NCBI RefSeq assembly: GCF_003144245.1
Contig: NW_020289992.1
Location: 186,001 to 250,000 of the forward strand
Source: Jaminaea rosea
Taxonomy: Eukaryota > Basidiomycota > Exobasidiomycetes > Microstromatales
Reading direction: 5' to 3'
Length of the DNA stretch: 64,000 nucleotides
The notes below the pieces were generated by a model. It was not told where the DNA came from, did no database searches, and saw only the letters and a list, made by a program, of their open reading frames with translations. Both the position numbers and the translations under genes were made by a program. Below are positions 37,741-48,223 of this stretch, piece after piece (position 1 is the stretch's first letter; every line of letters begins with the position of its first letter).

Positions 37741-38440
37741 GCGCGAGGGAGATCCAGGATGGAGGAGGGAAGGATTGGGCGTAGTCGGACCGGAGTCCGG
37801 GCCATCCGGTCAAGGCAAATGGAGAGAAAGCGGATGGCATCATAGACGTGGTACTGCATCGATATCGATCTACGATTCAATGCAGTCTATTCTCACGCAG
37901 ATCGTCGAGAGAGCTCCCTTTTCAGATCGAGCAGAGAGGTCGCGGCGGAGGAAGTCGGGCCCTTGCTCACGCGACGCTCCACGGCTGGGCCATTGGCGTG
38001 TGAGAAGTGTCACAGTGGAAGCGAAGGCGTGCTCGGAATTCGCCTGGCCTGTGCTGCGAGAAGCATTGGACCTCTGTTGATCTCTTCGAGGAGTCAAGAA
38101 GGAGCCCCGCAAAGGGGGCGCACAGCTTCATGACAGTTAGTGGGGGCGATGAATGAGAGCTCTCGTAGGAGTAGAAAGCAGCAGAGCAGCGTGCTTGTTG
38201 CAATGTCTTGCTATTGCTGCTGGTCATGGCTCGCTGCGTCGCTGAGATGTGTTCTTCTCTGGTGCCGGCGGTCCCGCCCTCCCACCTCCAACTTTCAAGG
38301 AAGTGTGTGGCCTAGTGCGGGCGCGGGCGGAGGCGGTGACGGATTCCAAATGCTCTCAAGTCTACTTTGCCGGTGTGAGCAAGTGCAATCCATTCTTCCC
38401 TCCCTACCAATCCCTCCCCCGTTTCCATTGCATCCCGCAC
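37741..38440. other. Intergenic upstream of the small candidate gene
   Basis: UTP3 3' region and promoter of the next gene. Only short frames. Nothing recognised. Confidence 0.5.
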
Positions 38441-38817
38441 ATGATGACATCCCCTCGAAAGAGCTACGAGATCAGCGAGACGGCGGGCGCCCGCTTCGAC
38501 CTCAGCCAGAGGAAGAAGAGCATGACTGCCAGGGAGAAGCCTCCTCAGGTGAGGTTGAGTGCTGCAGCGACAGACTCAGCTTGTGAGCGCTCACTGATAG
38601 CACCACCACCACCCTTCTCGCCCGCCTCTAGCCCACCCCTGATGACAAGGTGAGCCTTACCAGGCCTACCCACGTCCCACCCATCAATCGCTCATCGCTC
38701 CCGTCTTCCCCCGCACTCTTTCAGACAACCGATGAGCCCACGAACTCGTCCATCCACTACGCTGTGACCACGCACACAGGCTTTGCCTCTCTGCGAGACA
38801 CCTTTGGTGAGTGCTAG
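38441..38817 (+). CDS. Candidate 72-residue protein with an 18-nt microexon
   Basis: Predicted from splice signals alone: exons 38441-38548, 38632-38649 (18 nt, six codons PTPDDK) and 38725-38817, all phase 0. Both introns have GTGAG donors and TAG/CAG acceptors, and the frame stays open across all three. The product begins MMTSPRKSYEISETAGARF, is polar and charged, and ends HTGFASLRDTFGEC. I do not recognise it. The last codons overlap a sequence that itself looks like a strong donor (GTGAGT at 38806), so more exons may follow and the true C-terminus may differ. Confidence 0.45.
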
Positions 38818-39263
38818 CCCGGCCCCCAACAACGTCTCGTTGCTACGAAGATGCCCGAAAGCCCAACAACCACAAGAGGCAGCCTCCTACTCGCCATCCC
38901 ACTACGCTCCACAAAGCTCCATGAGCCCAAACCCCACACGCCGAACGAGTCCAAGCTTGGCTTGCCCTTGCTCTCTCTCGCGGCCCCTCTCGCTGCGCCT
39001 TGCCTGGCAGCAGCTGCCTGCCTGCCTGGCTTGGCTTGCCGCGGAGCTTGGGGGACGGACAGTCGAGCCGTCGGATCTGCGTCTGCGTCTGCTTCTGCGT
39101 CTGCGTCTGCATCTGCCGCACGCCGCTCGCCGTCGAGATTTTGGACTTTGACTCGCTCTCGGCTTTTGTTCGTTTCACGCACGGACTGGCTCTCGAGTCG
39201 GGTCCAATTCTTCTTGCCTTCTTGCTTTTCCATCGTTCACTCCTCACGACCATCGCACTCGAG
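38818..39263. promoter_or_regulatory. Upstream region of malic enzyme
   Basis: 446 bp. Contains a (TCTGCG)n-type hexanucleotide run at 39076-39117 and a C/T-rich leader before the ATG. In-frame codons upstream lack a convincing start. Confidence 0.45.
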
Positions 39264-41243
39264 ATGGCATTGGCAGGGTCACGCACAGCGGCGGGCGTAC
39301 GCTTTGCGCTGCCTCGAAGTCGCTCAGTCGCAGCATCAGCCACAGCATCCTCCTCCTCCTCGCTCCCCTCCTCTTCATCATGGCGCATCTCACACCGCTG
39401 CTCCTCATCAAGCTCAAATACTGACTACCACAACCCCTACCTCGCCATGGCCGCGAATGCTGCAGCCAACATGGACACCGCCTTTGACCCTGAGCTGCGA
39501 GAGAAGATGGGCCTGCGCGGCTTGCTGCCCCCTGCTCAACAGAGCATGGCTACCCAGATCCAACGTTGCCTGTACCAGTTGAGGCGCAAGAAGACGCAGC
39601 TTGGCAAGCACGTCTACCTGTCATCGCTGCGTCAGACCAACACGCGCCTATTCTACGCGGTCATCATGAGCGAGGCCGAGGAGGTCAGTGCGGGCGGCGA
39701 GGAGGGCAGCAGACCGAATCATCTACTGACGTTTGTCCTCTGTTCCCCTCTCGGCAGTGCCTTCCGCTCATCTATACCCCGGTCGTCGGCGAAGCGTGCC
39801 AAAACTTTTCCAAGATCTACCGTCGTCCCGAAGGTCTCACCCTCACCATCGAGGACAAGGGCCAAGTCGCCAAGGTCCTCAATAACGTACCCCTCCCCGC
39901 CGGAGGCCCGCGCATTGCCGTTCTGACCGACGGAAGCCGTATCCTCGGCATCGGCGACCAAGGCTGGGACGGCCTTGGCATCAGCATCGGAAAGCTCTGC
40001 CTCTACGTAGCCGCAGCCGGCATCCACCCTCGCGCCACGCTCCCCATCGTCGTCGACCTGGGCACCAACAGCCAGGAGAAGCTCGAGGACCCCATGTACC
40101 TCGGTCTCCGCCAGAAGCGCGCAAGCGACGACGAGTACCGCGAGTTCCTTGATGAGGTCATGGATGCTCTGAACAAGAAGTTCCCCAACTTGATCATCCA
40201 GTTCGAGGACTTCACCAGTGACCATGCGTTTGAATTCCTCGCGCGATACCAGGACAAGTACCCGATGTTCAACGACGACATTCAGGGGACTGGTTGTGTC
40301 GTGCTGGGCACATTCGTTGCTGCTGCTCGTCTGAGCTCCAAGGCGTCGGGCAAGCCGCTCTCCGAGCACAGGATCCTGCTCACGGGTGCTGGATCTGGAG
40401 CCGGCGTCGGCAAGCAGCTCCTCTCCTTCTTTACGCAGCAGGGCTTCACAGAGGAGGAGGCGCGCAAGAAGATTTGGATGGTCGACTCGAAGGGCCTGAT
40501 CACCAAGGACCGTGGAGACAAGTGAGCCGCGCCTTCTTCGACATACCTTTGGCGTGCAGAAGCTGACTATTGCCTTTTCCCTTGTCCACGCCAGGCTCGC
40601 CCCTCAAAAGCAAGAGTGGGCTCGAGATGACAACAATGGCCAGCAATTCCAATCGCTCGAGGACATCATCGACTACGCCAAGCCGACCGCCCTCATTGGC
40701 CTCTCCACCGTCCCCAACACCTTCACCCCGTCCGTGCTCCGCAAGATGGCCGACCTCAACAAGCGACCCATCATCATGCCCCTCTCGAACCCCTCTTCCA
40801 AGTCGGAATGCAACCACCAGCAGGCGATTGAGGGAACAGATGGCCGCGCAATCTTCGCTGCCGGCTCGCCCTTCGGCGACGTAGAGTATGACGGCAAGAC
40901 GTTCAAGGCCAGTCAGGCGAACAACTTCCTCGTCTTCCCCGGCATCGGTCTGGCAGGGGCCTTGACGAAGGTTTCGCGCATCACGCCCTCGATGATTACA
41001 ACTGCGGCCGTCTCTCTCGCCAACTGCTTGACCGAGGAGGAGGAGAAGGAGGGTCGTGTCCTACCCGACATCGCCCGCATCAGGGAGGTCTCGCGCGATG
41101 TTGCCACAGCAGTCATTCAACAGATCAACAAGGAGGGGTACGCGAGGGATGGAGGGTACACGGCTGGATTTATGGAGGAAAATCTCAAGGAGTGGGTCGA
41201 GGGAGAGATGTGGTCGCCGAGCTACGAGAAGCTGCACACTTGA
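39264..41243 (+). CDS. MAE1: Malic enzyme, probably mitochondrial
   Basis: Oxidative decarboxylation of malate to pyruvate with NAD(P)+. Three exons (39264-39683, 39758-40521, 40595-41243) give 610 residues. The first ~50 residues are Arg/Ser/Ala-rich without acids, fitting mitochondrial import. Landmarks: TAFDPELREKMGLRGLLPP, LPLIYTPVVGEAC (catalytic Tyr), VLTDGSRILGIGDQG, the metal-binding FEDF, MFNDDIQGTG, the nucleotide fold LLTGAGSGAGVGKQL, LSNPSSKSEC and FPGIGLAG. Cofactor preference cannot be read safely. With MDH1 in the same window it links malate metabolism, though the two are 38 kb apart and there is no reason to think they are co-regulated. Confidence 0.95.
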
Positions 41244-41669
41244 GCGTGGCTCCGCGTCGCCTTGCTCATACGCTTTCGTCTTTGCATCTCGCCTTTTCTC
41301 TACTGTACATCTAGGTGGTGCGACACTAGAATCGATCCATCCTTCGTATCTTCCAAGCTCGAGGTTAAGGGTCGTTGCGAGGTGCTGCAAGGCTCGTAGA
41401 CTAGCGGCTGCTGCACGCACGCGTCTGCCGCGGGCCGAGTGGTCTCGAGAAAGTCGTTGCAGCCCGGGCTCCTCCAAGTCGATTGATTGGGTGAGGGCCT
41501 TTCCGTGCTTCGCTTTAGTCATCGAATCGCTCCACCATTGTCTCCTCCTTTCATAACCTCTCGCCACGAACCAACACATCAATGCTTCCTCGCAGATAGA
41601 TTGCAGTAACTTCACCCTTTTCCCTTGCCCCTCTCGCTGCTCACTCCTCCCCTACCGCCACTCAGCGCC
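41244..41669. other. Intergenic between malic enzyme and the large orphan
   Basis: Holds the malic enzyme 3' UTR and the next promoter, with a C/T-rich leader from about 41605. No tRNA-like structure could be supported. Confidence 0.5.
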
Positions 41670-44600
41670 ATGCTGACATCAGGGCTGCGGGCCGGCGTGG
41701 CAACCGCAGCCACAGCATCGGCGCCTACCTTACGACCAGAGGCGGCAAAGGCCTTGTCCACAACACCGAGCGTTTTCACTATCCTAGCACCACCAGCCAC
41801 CCCGCCACTTGCACGACCCTTCACGACAAGACGCTCCACCCGCCGCGGCGTGCATATAGACTCGACGACCGCCTCGTCCTACCCTCAATACCAGCACTAC
41901 CAACCAGCATCGCAGGCTGCAGAAGCCTCTTCGTCATCCTCCTCAACAACAACGCCCTTCTACTCGCCACGCCCTTCCTCGTCATCTGCATCCTCTCCTC
42001 GCGCACGCTACCTTCTGCGCTACCTAGACGAGGACGTGGACGTCAATGGCCACTTTGCCTCGTACGCCGCCCCACCTCCGCCCTCACCCGAGGAGCTCGA
42101 GCAAGAGGCTCAGCAACAGCAGCCTCATCGCTATGCAGCTGAGCAGCAAGAGGCGAAGGAGAGTCATCGGCATCACTTGGACTCCCTCTCCGATGAGGAG
42201 CTGGTTGCTCACGCCGAGCAACTGGGCCGGGAGCAGCTGAGCGAGGAGGCGGCAAGGTTGCTGGATTATTTGGGGACGCACGGAGGAGGTGGAAGGAGGT
42301 TGGCAAGACGAAACTTTGTCAGCCGGGTGATGCAAGTCTGGAGGGGAAACGAGAGTGATTTGGAGAGAAGAAGGAGAGCTCTGCAGGGATTGCTGAGAGG
42401 AGCTGCTGAGGCCGAACTCGGCGGTCGAGGGGAGGGCATCACGAGCCTTGTCTCTCCCCACGAGATGCTGCGCGTCTACGCCATCCTAGTTGAGGTCGGA
42501 CAAGGGCGGGCAGTGGCGCAGCAGCAGGCCACTGGCCAAGATACCCAGAGCAGCGCTACGGGCCCCTTCTCCTTCCTCTCCTCGCAAGCATGCAATCGCC
42601 TAGCGCGCAAGATTCTGCGCTCTGCCCACCCGACCCTCTTTCCCGTCTTTGTGGCTCTCTTCGAGGACTTGCAAGAGCGAGGACCGTCCCACGAGGAGCA
42701 AGAAGAGCGTACATCTCCAGTCCTCACGACAAATACAACCATCGGCGCCTTTCTTTACGCCCTCCAGCCACGTGTCTGGCAGCCGCAAGGTGGACACAGC
42801 TTTGCCAGACGGATAGTCAACGCTTTGTTGCAGCAAGAGCAGCAGACTCGCCGATACGATGGCAGTGTCGGGGCGAGGGAGGCGGCTCAGGTGCGCGGAG
42901 CAGGACAGGATACTAGGGCCTGGCTCGCAGCATTGGATGGAGCTGCCGCAGCGGCAGAAGAGGGACATCCGACCTCAGCGAAGGCAAAAGAGCAAAAGGA
43001 CGCTCTCATCTTCGAGCTGTTCTGCCGCTTGCTGCTCGTACGACTCTCCCTACAGCAGGGCACGAAAGACGGCGGGCAAATCATCAAGGAGCAGCTGAAG
43101 ACCCTTGTTGAACATTTGCCGCGTCAGCTGCTCGACGTGAAGGTGCAGCCTGTGTCGGATCTGTCGGCTCCTTCTGCGCCGGTTGATGTCATCGCGGCAC
43201 AGTACGCTCTCGATACGATTGAGAACATCCTCCAGCACGGACAAGGAACGGAGGCGCCCATTCAGCTGGCTGCGGAGCTTGCTAGGGAACACGCGAGTCT
43301 CATCGCGAAGAGGGCGATCGCGATGCAGACTGGCGAAGATTCAAACAGCACATTGAGCTCAATGGGGCCGCTCCTTCTAGAAGAGCTCTGCAAACGCAGC
43401 CTCGAAGTCAGGCGACCTATGCTCGCCATCCGGGCCCTTCTCGCAGTCAAACGTGCGAGCCCGTCTGGCTCGGCATCGCCTCTCCCTTCACTCGCCCGAG
43501 CAGACACGCTCATCTCCCTCATCTCGACCATGCGCCTCACAGAGCGACAAGGCTTCGCCCAAGCTCAGCTGCACGAGCTGTTAGGTTGGCGCGAGCATGC
43601 TGTGCGAGAACCCTCCATTCTCAACCTCCCCACCCCGCAACGCCCATCCATGCTGCGCGCTCTCGCCTTCTCCCGGCTCAAAGGCCCGCTTGCCTACCTC
43701 TGGATGAGGTGGACTGACAATGGTTCAGCAGGAGATGGTCTGCTCTCCGCTCATACGATAGCCGCAGATACGGCTCTCATGAAGTTGCTGGTCAAGACGT
43801 TCGTACCGGGCCACAACGTCGGTGTCTCGCCTCAGGGAAAGCAAGAGCTCCTCGTCCCCGAGGAAGGGGCTCGGAGCGACGTCACTCTGCCTCTGCAAAC
43901 ACGTGAAGACGAGATGGCATTTGCGACTCACGTCCTGCAGTCCTTTCACCAAGCTCGAACCTCCCCTCCTACCTCGTCGTCGGCCAGTGGCTTCGAAGAG
44001 GACATCTCATCTCCGCAGCTATATGACCACTACGACCTCACATCCCTCGCCTCCGCCTACCTCGACCTAGGCCGCGAGAAGGCTTGCTTTAAGATCTTTG
44101 GCGAGTTGCTACATCGCCGCGAGGTGCCAGATGAGACGGACTTGCTAGTGCTACTCTATGCTGTTGCGCGACGTGGCTCGCGAGACGAGGATGAGGCGAG
44201 ACACGCCAGGGCTTCGGCTCGTGTTGGGGTCCGAAGGGCGGTCAAGCTTTACGAGCGTTATTGCCTCACCCCATCGGACAAGAAGGGCGACGACGAGAAT
44301 CGAGTGCACAAGCAGCTGCGAGCCACTCCCAAGATTCATGCGACCTTGCTCCGTTTGGCTTTGAGGGCAGGAGAGGTGGACGTGGCTCACAAGCTGGCCC
44401 TCTCGGCGATGCGTTTTCGGTTCCTCGCTCCGGAGCACGACGCGATCCACACGGAAGAGGATCAGGACGGCCCTCTCGCTCGACGTGGGGAGGCGCAGAC
44501 GATCAACACGCTCCTGCTTGCTGGACGAGCATTCAGTCCCGCCTTGATTGGGGCTGACCACCGAGCTAGAGCAGGGCGGCGCAAATGGGTCGCAAACGTC

Positions 44601-45614
44601 TGGGAGGATGTGGCGAAGATGGCTATTAAGAAGGTCAAGGCGAGAGCATGGCAGCCTGACGCTGAGCTGTTGCAGCATTTTGCGCGGGCGGCGTTGCGGG
44701 GTCAGGTTTCGCTCGGTGAAGCACGCGCGAGGCAGCAAGAGGCGGATGAGCAGCAGCAGGTTCAGCAGGCAGCACGTCGCGAGACGGTGGAGAGGGAGGT
44801 CCGTCCACTACCACCACACCTCGCCGGGCAGCGCCAGCACCCTCTCACTGTCAACGATACTCCACGCCGCCCTCGCCTCACCGACGCCTCTCTGCGCTCC
44901 GCCCTCACCTTCCTCGAGCTCGCTAGCCTGCAAACCCGCAACCTCGACGTGGAGCTCGTGCAAGAAGCCTTGCTGGCTTTGCAGAATCGCGTGGCGAGGC
45001 TGTCGACTTCTAGGCGCGAGAAGGTGCACAGGGTCGAGTGGGTGCAGGTGCTGGATGGATTCGTCGCGAGATGTCTGAGGAGGGTCGAGGGTGGCAGGGA
45101 CAGGGCGACTCAGGCAGGGGAGAATGAGCACGTGGAGTCGGTCAACGAAGATGACCTTGCCGAGCAGGAAGAGGCGACGCTCTCGGCTCAACCCCAGTCG
45201 TCCTCGTCCGCCACACCGCGCACCTACTACCACCCCATCCTCACCACCAAGACGCTCCGCCTCGTAGCGGGTACCTACGCCGAGTTGCGTGACCGTTCGG
45301 GAGCGTACCAGGTAGCTGCCTGGATGCACGAGCGAGGAATGGCCCCACCAGCTCAGACCGCGGGGTCGCCACGCCGTCAAGTTGTCGCCCTCCTCGGACC
45401 TAACCTGCGCCGCCGCCTCTCGGACCTTGCGAGGGGTGATCAGAAGAAGGCCGAGGTGGCGCAGAAGCTCGATGCGAAGGATGATGGAGGCGAGAAGGAG
45501 GGCCTGCGCATTGCGAAGGATCCAAGTCGGGAGAGAGATATCGATTGCTGGGTTGACGAGGAGAAGTGGCGCAAGGACAAGCCGTGGTGGAAGAGCGACG
45601 TTTGGGATGTGTGA
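41670..45614 (+). CDS. Large mitochondrial protein, possibly helical-repeat (PPR-like)
   Basis: Intronless frame of 1,314 residues from the first ATG. The N-terminus (MLTSGLRAGVATAATASAPTL, later FTTRRSTRRG) looks like a matrix targeting sequence. A Gln/Ser-rich segment follows. The rest is mostly helical, with stretches such as LTSLASAYLDLGREKACFKIFGELL, HATLLRLALRAGEVDVAHKLAL and LRLVAGTYAELRDRSGAYQVAAWMHERG that have the paired-helix spacing of pentatricopeptide or TPR repeats. I do not recognise a named family. A role in mitochondrial RNA or translation is inference from that pattern. The frame has steady GC3 bias along its full length, so it is a real gene. Confidence 0.75.
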   Translation: MLTSGLRAGVATAATASAPTLRPEAAKALSTTPSVFTILAPPATPPLARPFTTRRSTRRGVHIDSTTASSYPQYQHYQPASQAAEASSSSSSTTTPFYSPRPSSSSASSPRARYLLRYLDEDVDVNGHFASYAAPPPPSPEELEQEAQQQQPHRYAAEQQEAKESHRHHLDSLSDEELVAHAEQLGREQLSEEAARLLDYLGTHGGGGRRLARRNFVSRVMQVWRGNESDLERRRRALQGLLRGAAEAELGGRGEGITSLVSPHEMLRVYAILVEVGQGRAVAQQQATGQDTQSSATGPFSFLSSQACNRLARKILRSAHPTLFPVFVALFEDLQERGPSHEEQEERTSPVLTTNTTIGAFLYALQPRVWQPQGGHSFARRIVNALLQQEQQTRRYDGSVGAREAAQVRGAGQDTRAWLAALDGAAAAAEEGHPTSAKAKEQKDALIFELFCRLLLVRLSLQQGTKDGGQIIKEQLKTLVEHLPRQLLDVKVQPVSDLSAPSAPVDVIAAQYALDTIENILQHGQGTEAPIQLAAELAREHASLIAKRAIAMQTGEDSNSTLSSMGPLLLEELCKRSLEVRRPMLAIRALLAVKRASPSGSASPLPSLARADTLISLISTMRLTERQGFAQAQLHELLGWREHAVREPSILNLPTPQRPSMLRALAFSRLKGPLAYLWMRWTDNGSAGDGLLSAHTIAADTALMKLLVKTFVPGHNVGVSPQGKQELLVPEEGARSDVTLPLQTREDEMAFATHVLQSFHQARTSPPTSSSASGFEEDISSPQLYDHYDLTSLASAYLDLGREKACFKIFGELLHRREVPDETDLLVLLYAVARRGSRDEDEARHARASARVGVRRAVKLYERYCLTPSDKKGDDENRVHKQLRATPKIHATLLRLALRAGEVDVAHKLALSAMRFRFLAPEHDAIHTEEDQDGPLARRGEAQTINTLLLAGRAFSPALIGADHRARAGRRKWVANVWEDVAKMAIKKVKARAWQPDAELLQHFARAALRGQVSLGEARARQQEADEQQQVQQAARRETVEREVRPLPPHLAGQRQHPLTVNDTPRRPRLTDASLRSALTFLELASLQTRNLDVELVQEALLALQNRVARLSTSRREKVHRVEWVQVLDGFVARCLRRVEGGRDRATQAGENEHVESVNEDDLAEQEEATLSAQPQSSSSATPRTYYHPILTTKTLRLVAGTYAELRDRSGAYQVAAWMHERGMAPPAQTAGSPRRQVVALLGPNLRRRLSDLARGDQKKAEVAQKLDAKDDGGEKEGLRIAKDPSRERDIDCWVDEEKWRKDKPWWKSDVWDV

Positions 45615-45782
45615 CTTTACGCTCGCTGAAAGGAGCAACGCATCAGGGATAGCGAGTAATATTCCACGCTCAACAAATGCTATCTAGTCACTTGCCTGAG
45701 CAAATGTGCCCTCCACTTGCGCGTGCTCTCCCACACCTTCTCGCTCTACATCTCCCACCAGTCCCCCCGCTCGCATTCCCTA

Positions 45783-46389
45783 CTATGCAGCTTCTTCCAG
45801 CTCCGAGGAGTCCTTCGCGTCATCATACGTTGCATTGAGGCTCTCAAAGACGCCCTAGAGAAGAAACGCATGATCAGTCAGAGCCATCGAGCGTTGCTTC
45901 TCTTCCTGCGGCAACTCACAAAGCGGACGGAGACCGCGTCGGCGGGGAGACGCATTGTCGCGAAACTCTGTAGACTGGCTTGGGGAGCTTTGCAGCCATT
46001 CATTAGGTCACAACAGCACTCGTCCATTTTTGAACAGTTGTTCTTCAGGTTTGTGGCGCAGGAGGGCGTAGGCGGGTTGGTGCAGGAGGGCATAGGCGCC
46101 GGTGGTACCAATCAGCCTAGAAGACGCAATCTGTCTCGATTCTGACCTACGTGACAACAGCAGTAGCTTGTAGTAGTCCCCTCGCTACAGCTGTAATTTT
46201 CGTAGCTGTGTGCGACAGAGCGGCTGATGGTCAGCTTCAACCTCACGATCCATTGATCCGAGAGGCCACAACCCGCAGCTGTGCTGACCAGCGGCTCGTA
46301 TTTGGTTGAGAACAGCACACGTAGCCCAGAGCGATGCCAAATAATGTACCAGAGAGGCCGAGCGTCAGTAGGAGGTGATGGGCACGCAT
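45783..46389 (-). CDS. Cysteine-rich secreted protein, array copy A
   Basis: Candidate effector, 116 residues, built from four exons (46289-46389, 46151-46205, 45920-46042, 45783-45854) by comparison with copies B-D. Signal peptide MRAHHLLLTLGLSGTLFGIA, then 12 cysteines in the array pattern: YVCC, SRC, YENYSC, YCCC, NNC, ECCC, NGC. Then ADAVSVRF and a last exon GVFESLNATYDD with an acidic end. The first donor is GTCAGC and exon 1 ends in phase 2. An extra intron (46043-46150) splits the cysteine domain after CCCH. It contains a 24-bp imperfect tandem duplication and a stop in frame, and is absent from the other copies. Exon joins are inferred; the match to copy B after removing it is exact in spacing (CCCHNNC versus CCCHNSC). 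Confidence 0.72.
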
Positions 46390-46662
46390 GGTAATGTAGA
46401 TCACGAGCTCTGGTGGGAGGAGGAGGAGCAGAGGCTCATAGTTGCCAAGGCGGCGCTGGCTATGCCTCGGCCAGTCTACGGCTTGCGCGCGTGCTCACGA
46501 ACTGACCGGGTGCTTTCCAGCCGATGAGTGATGCAAAGGAGTTAAGGAGTTACGGAGTGCGGTGGGCAGACAAATGAGAGAGCTGGGCGAGCGCGCGTAC
46601 ACGGGCAATCGAGTGCCTTGAATTTGCCCTGATCTTGCGCAGCGATGACTTCTTCGCTCTGA
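46390..46662. promoter_or_regulatory. Spacer between array copies A and B
   Basis: Upstream region of copy A and 3' region of copy B, 273 bp. No other gene seen. Confidence 0.5.
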
Positions 46663-47133
46663 TCACCATACGGAGTCAGTGCGGTTCTCGAATTGTCCCT
46701 GTGAAGACAAGGAGCCACGGCGCATCAGCCACGACTCGACTACCGGCGCTTCTGCACGTTCGGTGAGTTCACCATGTGGACAGATACCGCATCTGGGGGC
46801 AACAGTCTAGCCAGAGGGTGGAAACTGGTGGCGCTAGAGGCCTTGCATCCCGGTTTGCGCTGTTGAAAATCACAACAGCAGGCGTCCTTCATTTTGCACG
46901 AGTTATGGCAACAGCATGACTTGACAACGGGATCCTTGGAGAAGCAGTGAGTATTTTCGTAGCTGCGAGAAACCGCGCCAAGTGCTCCGAGTCAGTGGAA
47001 TGTCCGTACGCCTCGCTGGCACCTCGTTCTCTCACCATCTGCTGTAGGCTGGCTGTTCACAACACTTGTACTGGGTCGCGAGGGCGAGGGAGACGACGAG
47101 AGCGAGCAGGCTGAGAAGAGAAACAGCGCGCAT
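46663..47133 (-). CDS. Cysteine-rich secreted protein, array copy B
   Basis: Three exons (47036-47133, 46773-46962, 46663-46698) give 107 residues. Signal peptide MRAVSLLSLLALVVSLALAT, then YKCC, SRC, YENTHC, SCCC, NSC, ACCC and PGC: 12 cysteines. PPDAVSVHM precedes the last exon, which encodes only GQFENRTDSVW with one NRT glycosylation site. Exon 1 ends in phase 2 (TG|C), as in copy A, and a GTGAGA donor and CGCAG acceptor bound the first intron. Copy B is the simplest gene of the array and served as the reference for reading the others. No relative outside the array is recognised. Confidence 0.78.
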
Positions 47134-47646
47134 CTTCGTGGCTGACTTTAGCTGATGGAAGGCGCGACTGGGTATGATGGCAAGGAGGAAAGGCTTTGGT
47201 CAAGGTTGGCTACGTATGGATCTCCTCCGCGCTTACCCTAGCGCCACTCCCAAACCGTCGCCCACATGAGGGTCACATCGGACGAACTCCACGGAGAGGC
47301 TGACGTGACTCAAGAGAAATGGCACGTCTGAACGCCTCGAAGATCAAGCATAAATGGAAGCGACAATGAGCGCAAGACGCTGTTGATTGATCATGAAGAA
47401 GGTGGGCGGTGGATGGAACGTTGTGGTGGAAAGGACGGAACGCGAAACAGGATCGAGCGCATGATTGCTCGCGCGCCGCGCCTGGCCTCGCTCGCCCGTT
47501 TGCCGAGATCAACGAGATCAACACCCACGCTAGTCGAGCCCGCTTCTCTTCTCACTTTCCTACCCTCCGCATCATCCTGCCACCCTGGCTCAACAAGTCA
47601 TCGAGAAGAATCAAGAGAGGCAAGGCTTCTTCCTCCACCTCTTTCT
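47134..47646. promoter_or_regulatory. Spacer between array copies B and C
   Basis: Upstream region of copy B, 513 bp. The plus strand has a short frame (47383-47673) rich in Arg that looks like noise. No further array copy found. Confidence 0.5.
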
Positions 47647-48223
47647 CCTAGAGCTCAGAGGCTTTCTTGGTGACTCCCTGAAATCATCAACAGGCGTATC
47701 AATGGGTCAGAATCGTGCAAGGAGCTGTAATCAAGGCGACTCACGAAGCGAGTGACCAGAGCGTCGTCTGGAAGGAGCAGCATCTGTTCATTCGCGCAAC
47801 CCTCCTTGTAGAGGCAGCAGCACGCCGCATTGTCACATTTCTTGTACTGGCAGCAGCAGTCGTCGACCTGCGTATCTTTCCCAAAGCACGTGGGGTTCTG
47901 ATAACCTTTAACAGAGGTGTCAAAGGTGCCGAGATAATCAGTACGGGTGCCAAACGGAAGGCATCCATCGGGCAGACACGTCGCGGAACCTACTGACATG
48001 AACTAGAGGACTTTTCCTGACAGCAGATGTACTTCTTTGGCTTGTCTCTTGAAGCAATCTGCCATGAGCAGAGAGGGCAACGGTCATTTTCCTCATCGAC
48101 CGCGGGCTCCAACTCGATGCTACTCACGCGGTCTACTGCTTCCATGCCCAGGGCGTTGGCGGCTGACATACCCAAGAGGGCAGAGAAGATGAAGATGATC
48201 AGCAGGAGAGGTTGGGCGCGCAT
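47647..48223 (-). CDS. Cysteine-rich secreted protein, array copy C
   Basis: Four exons (48128-48223, 47998-48058, 47745-47905, 47647-47676) give 115 residues. The start at 48223 is chosen because it aligns with the MRA starts of A and B; an in-frame ATG lies at 48259. Signal peptide MRAQPLLLIIFIFSALLGMS, a short pro-region ending DKPKK, then YICC, SSC, YQNPTC, DCCC, KKC, ACCC and EGC: 12 cysteines. DDALVTRF and a short last exon GVTKKASEL end it. The first intron (48059-48127, 69 nt) is in frame if retained, so a longer form with two more cysteines (CPLC) is possible. Copy D has a stop in that intron, which supports splicing. Confidence 0.75.

Noticed and set aside
47383-47673. Arg-rich plus-strand frame between array copies B and C
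   Set aside because: Overlaps the end of copy C antisense and looks random.
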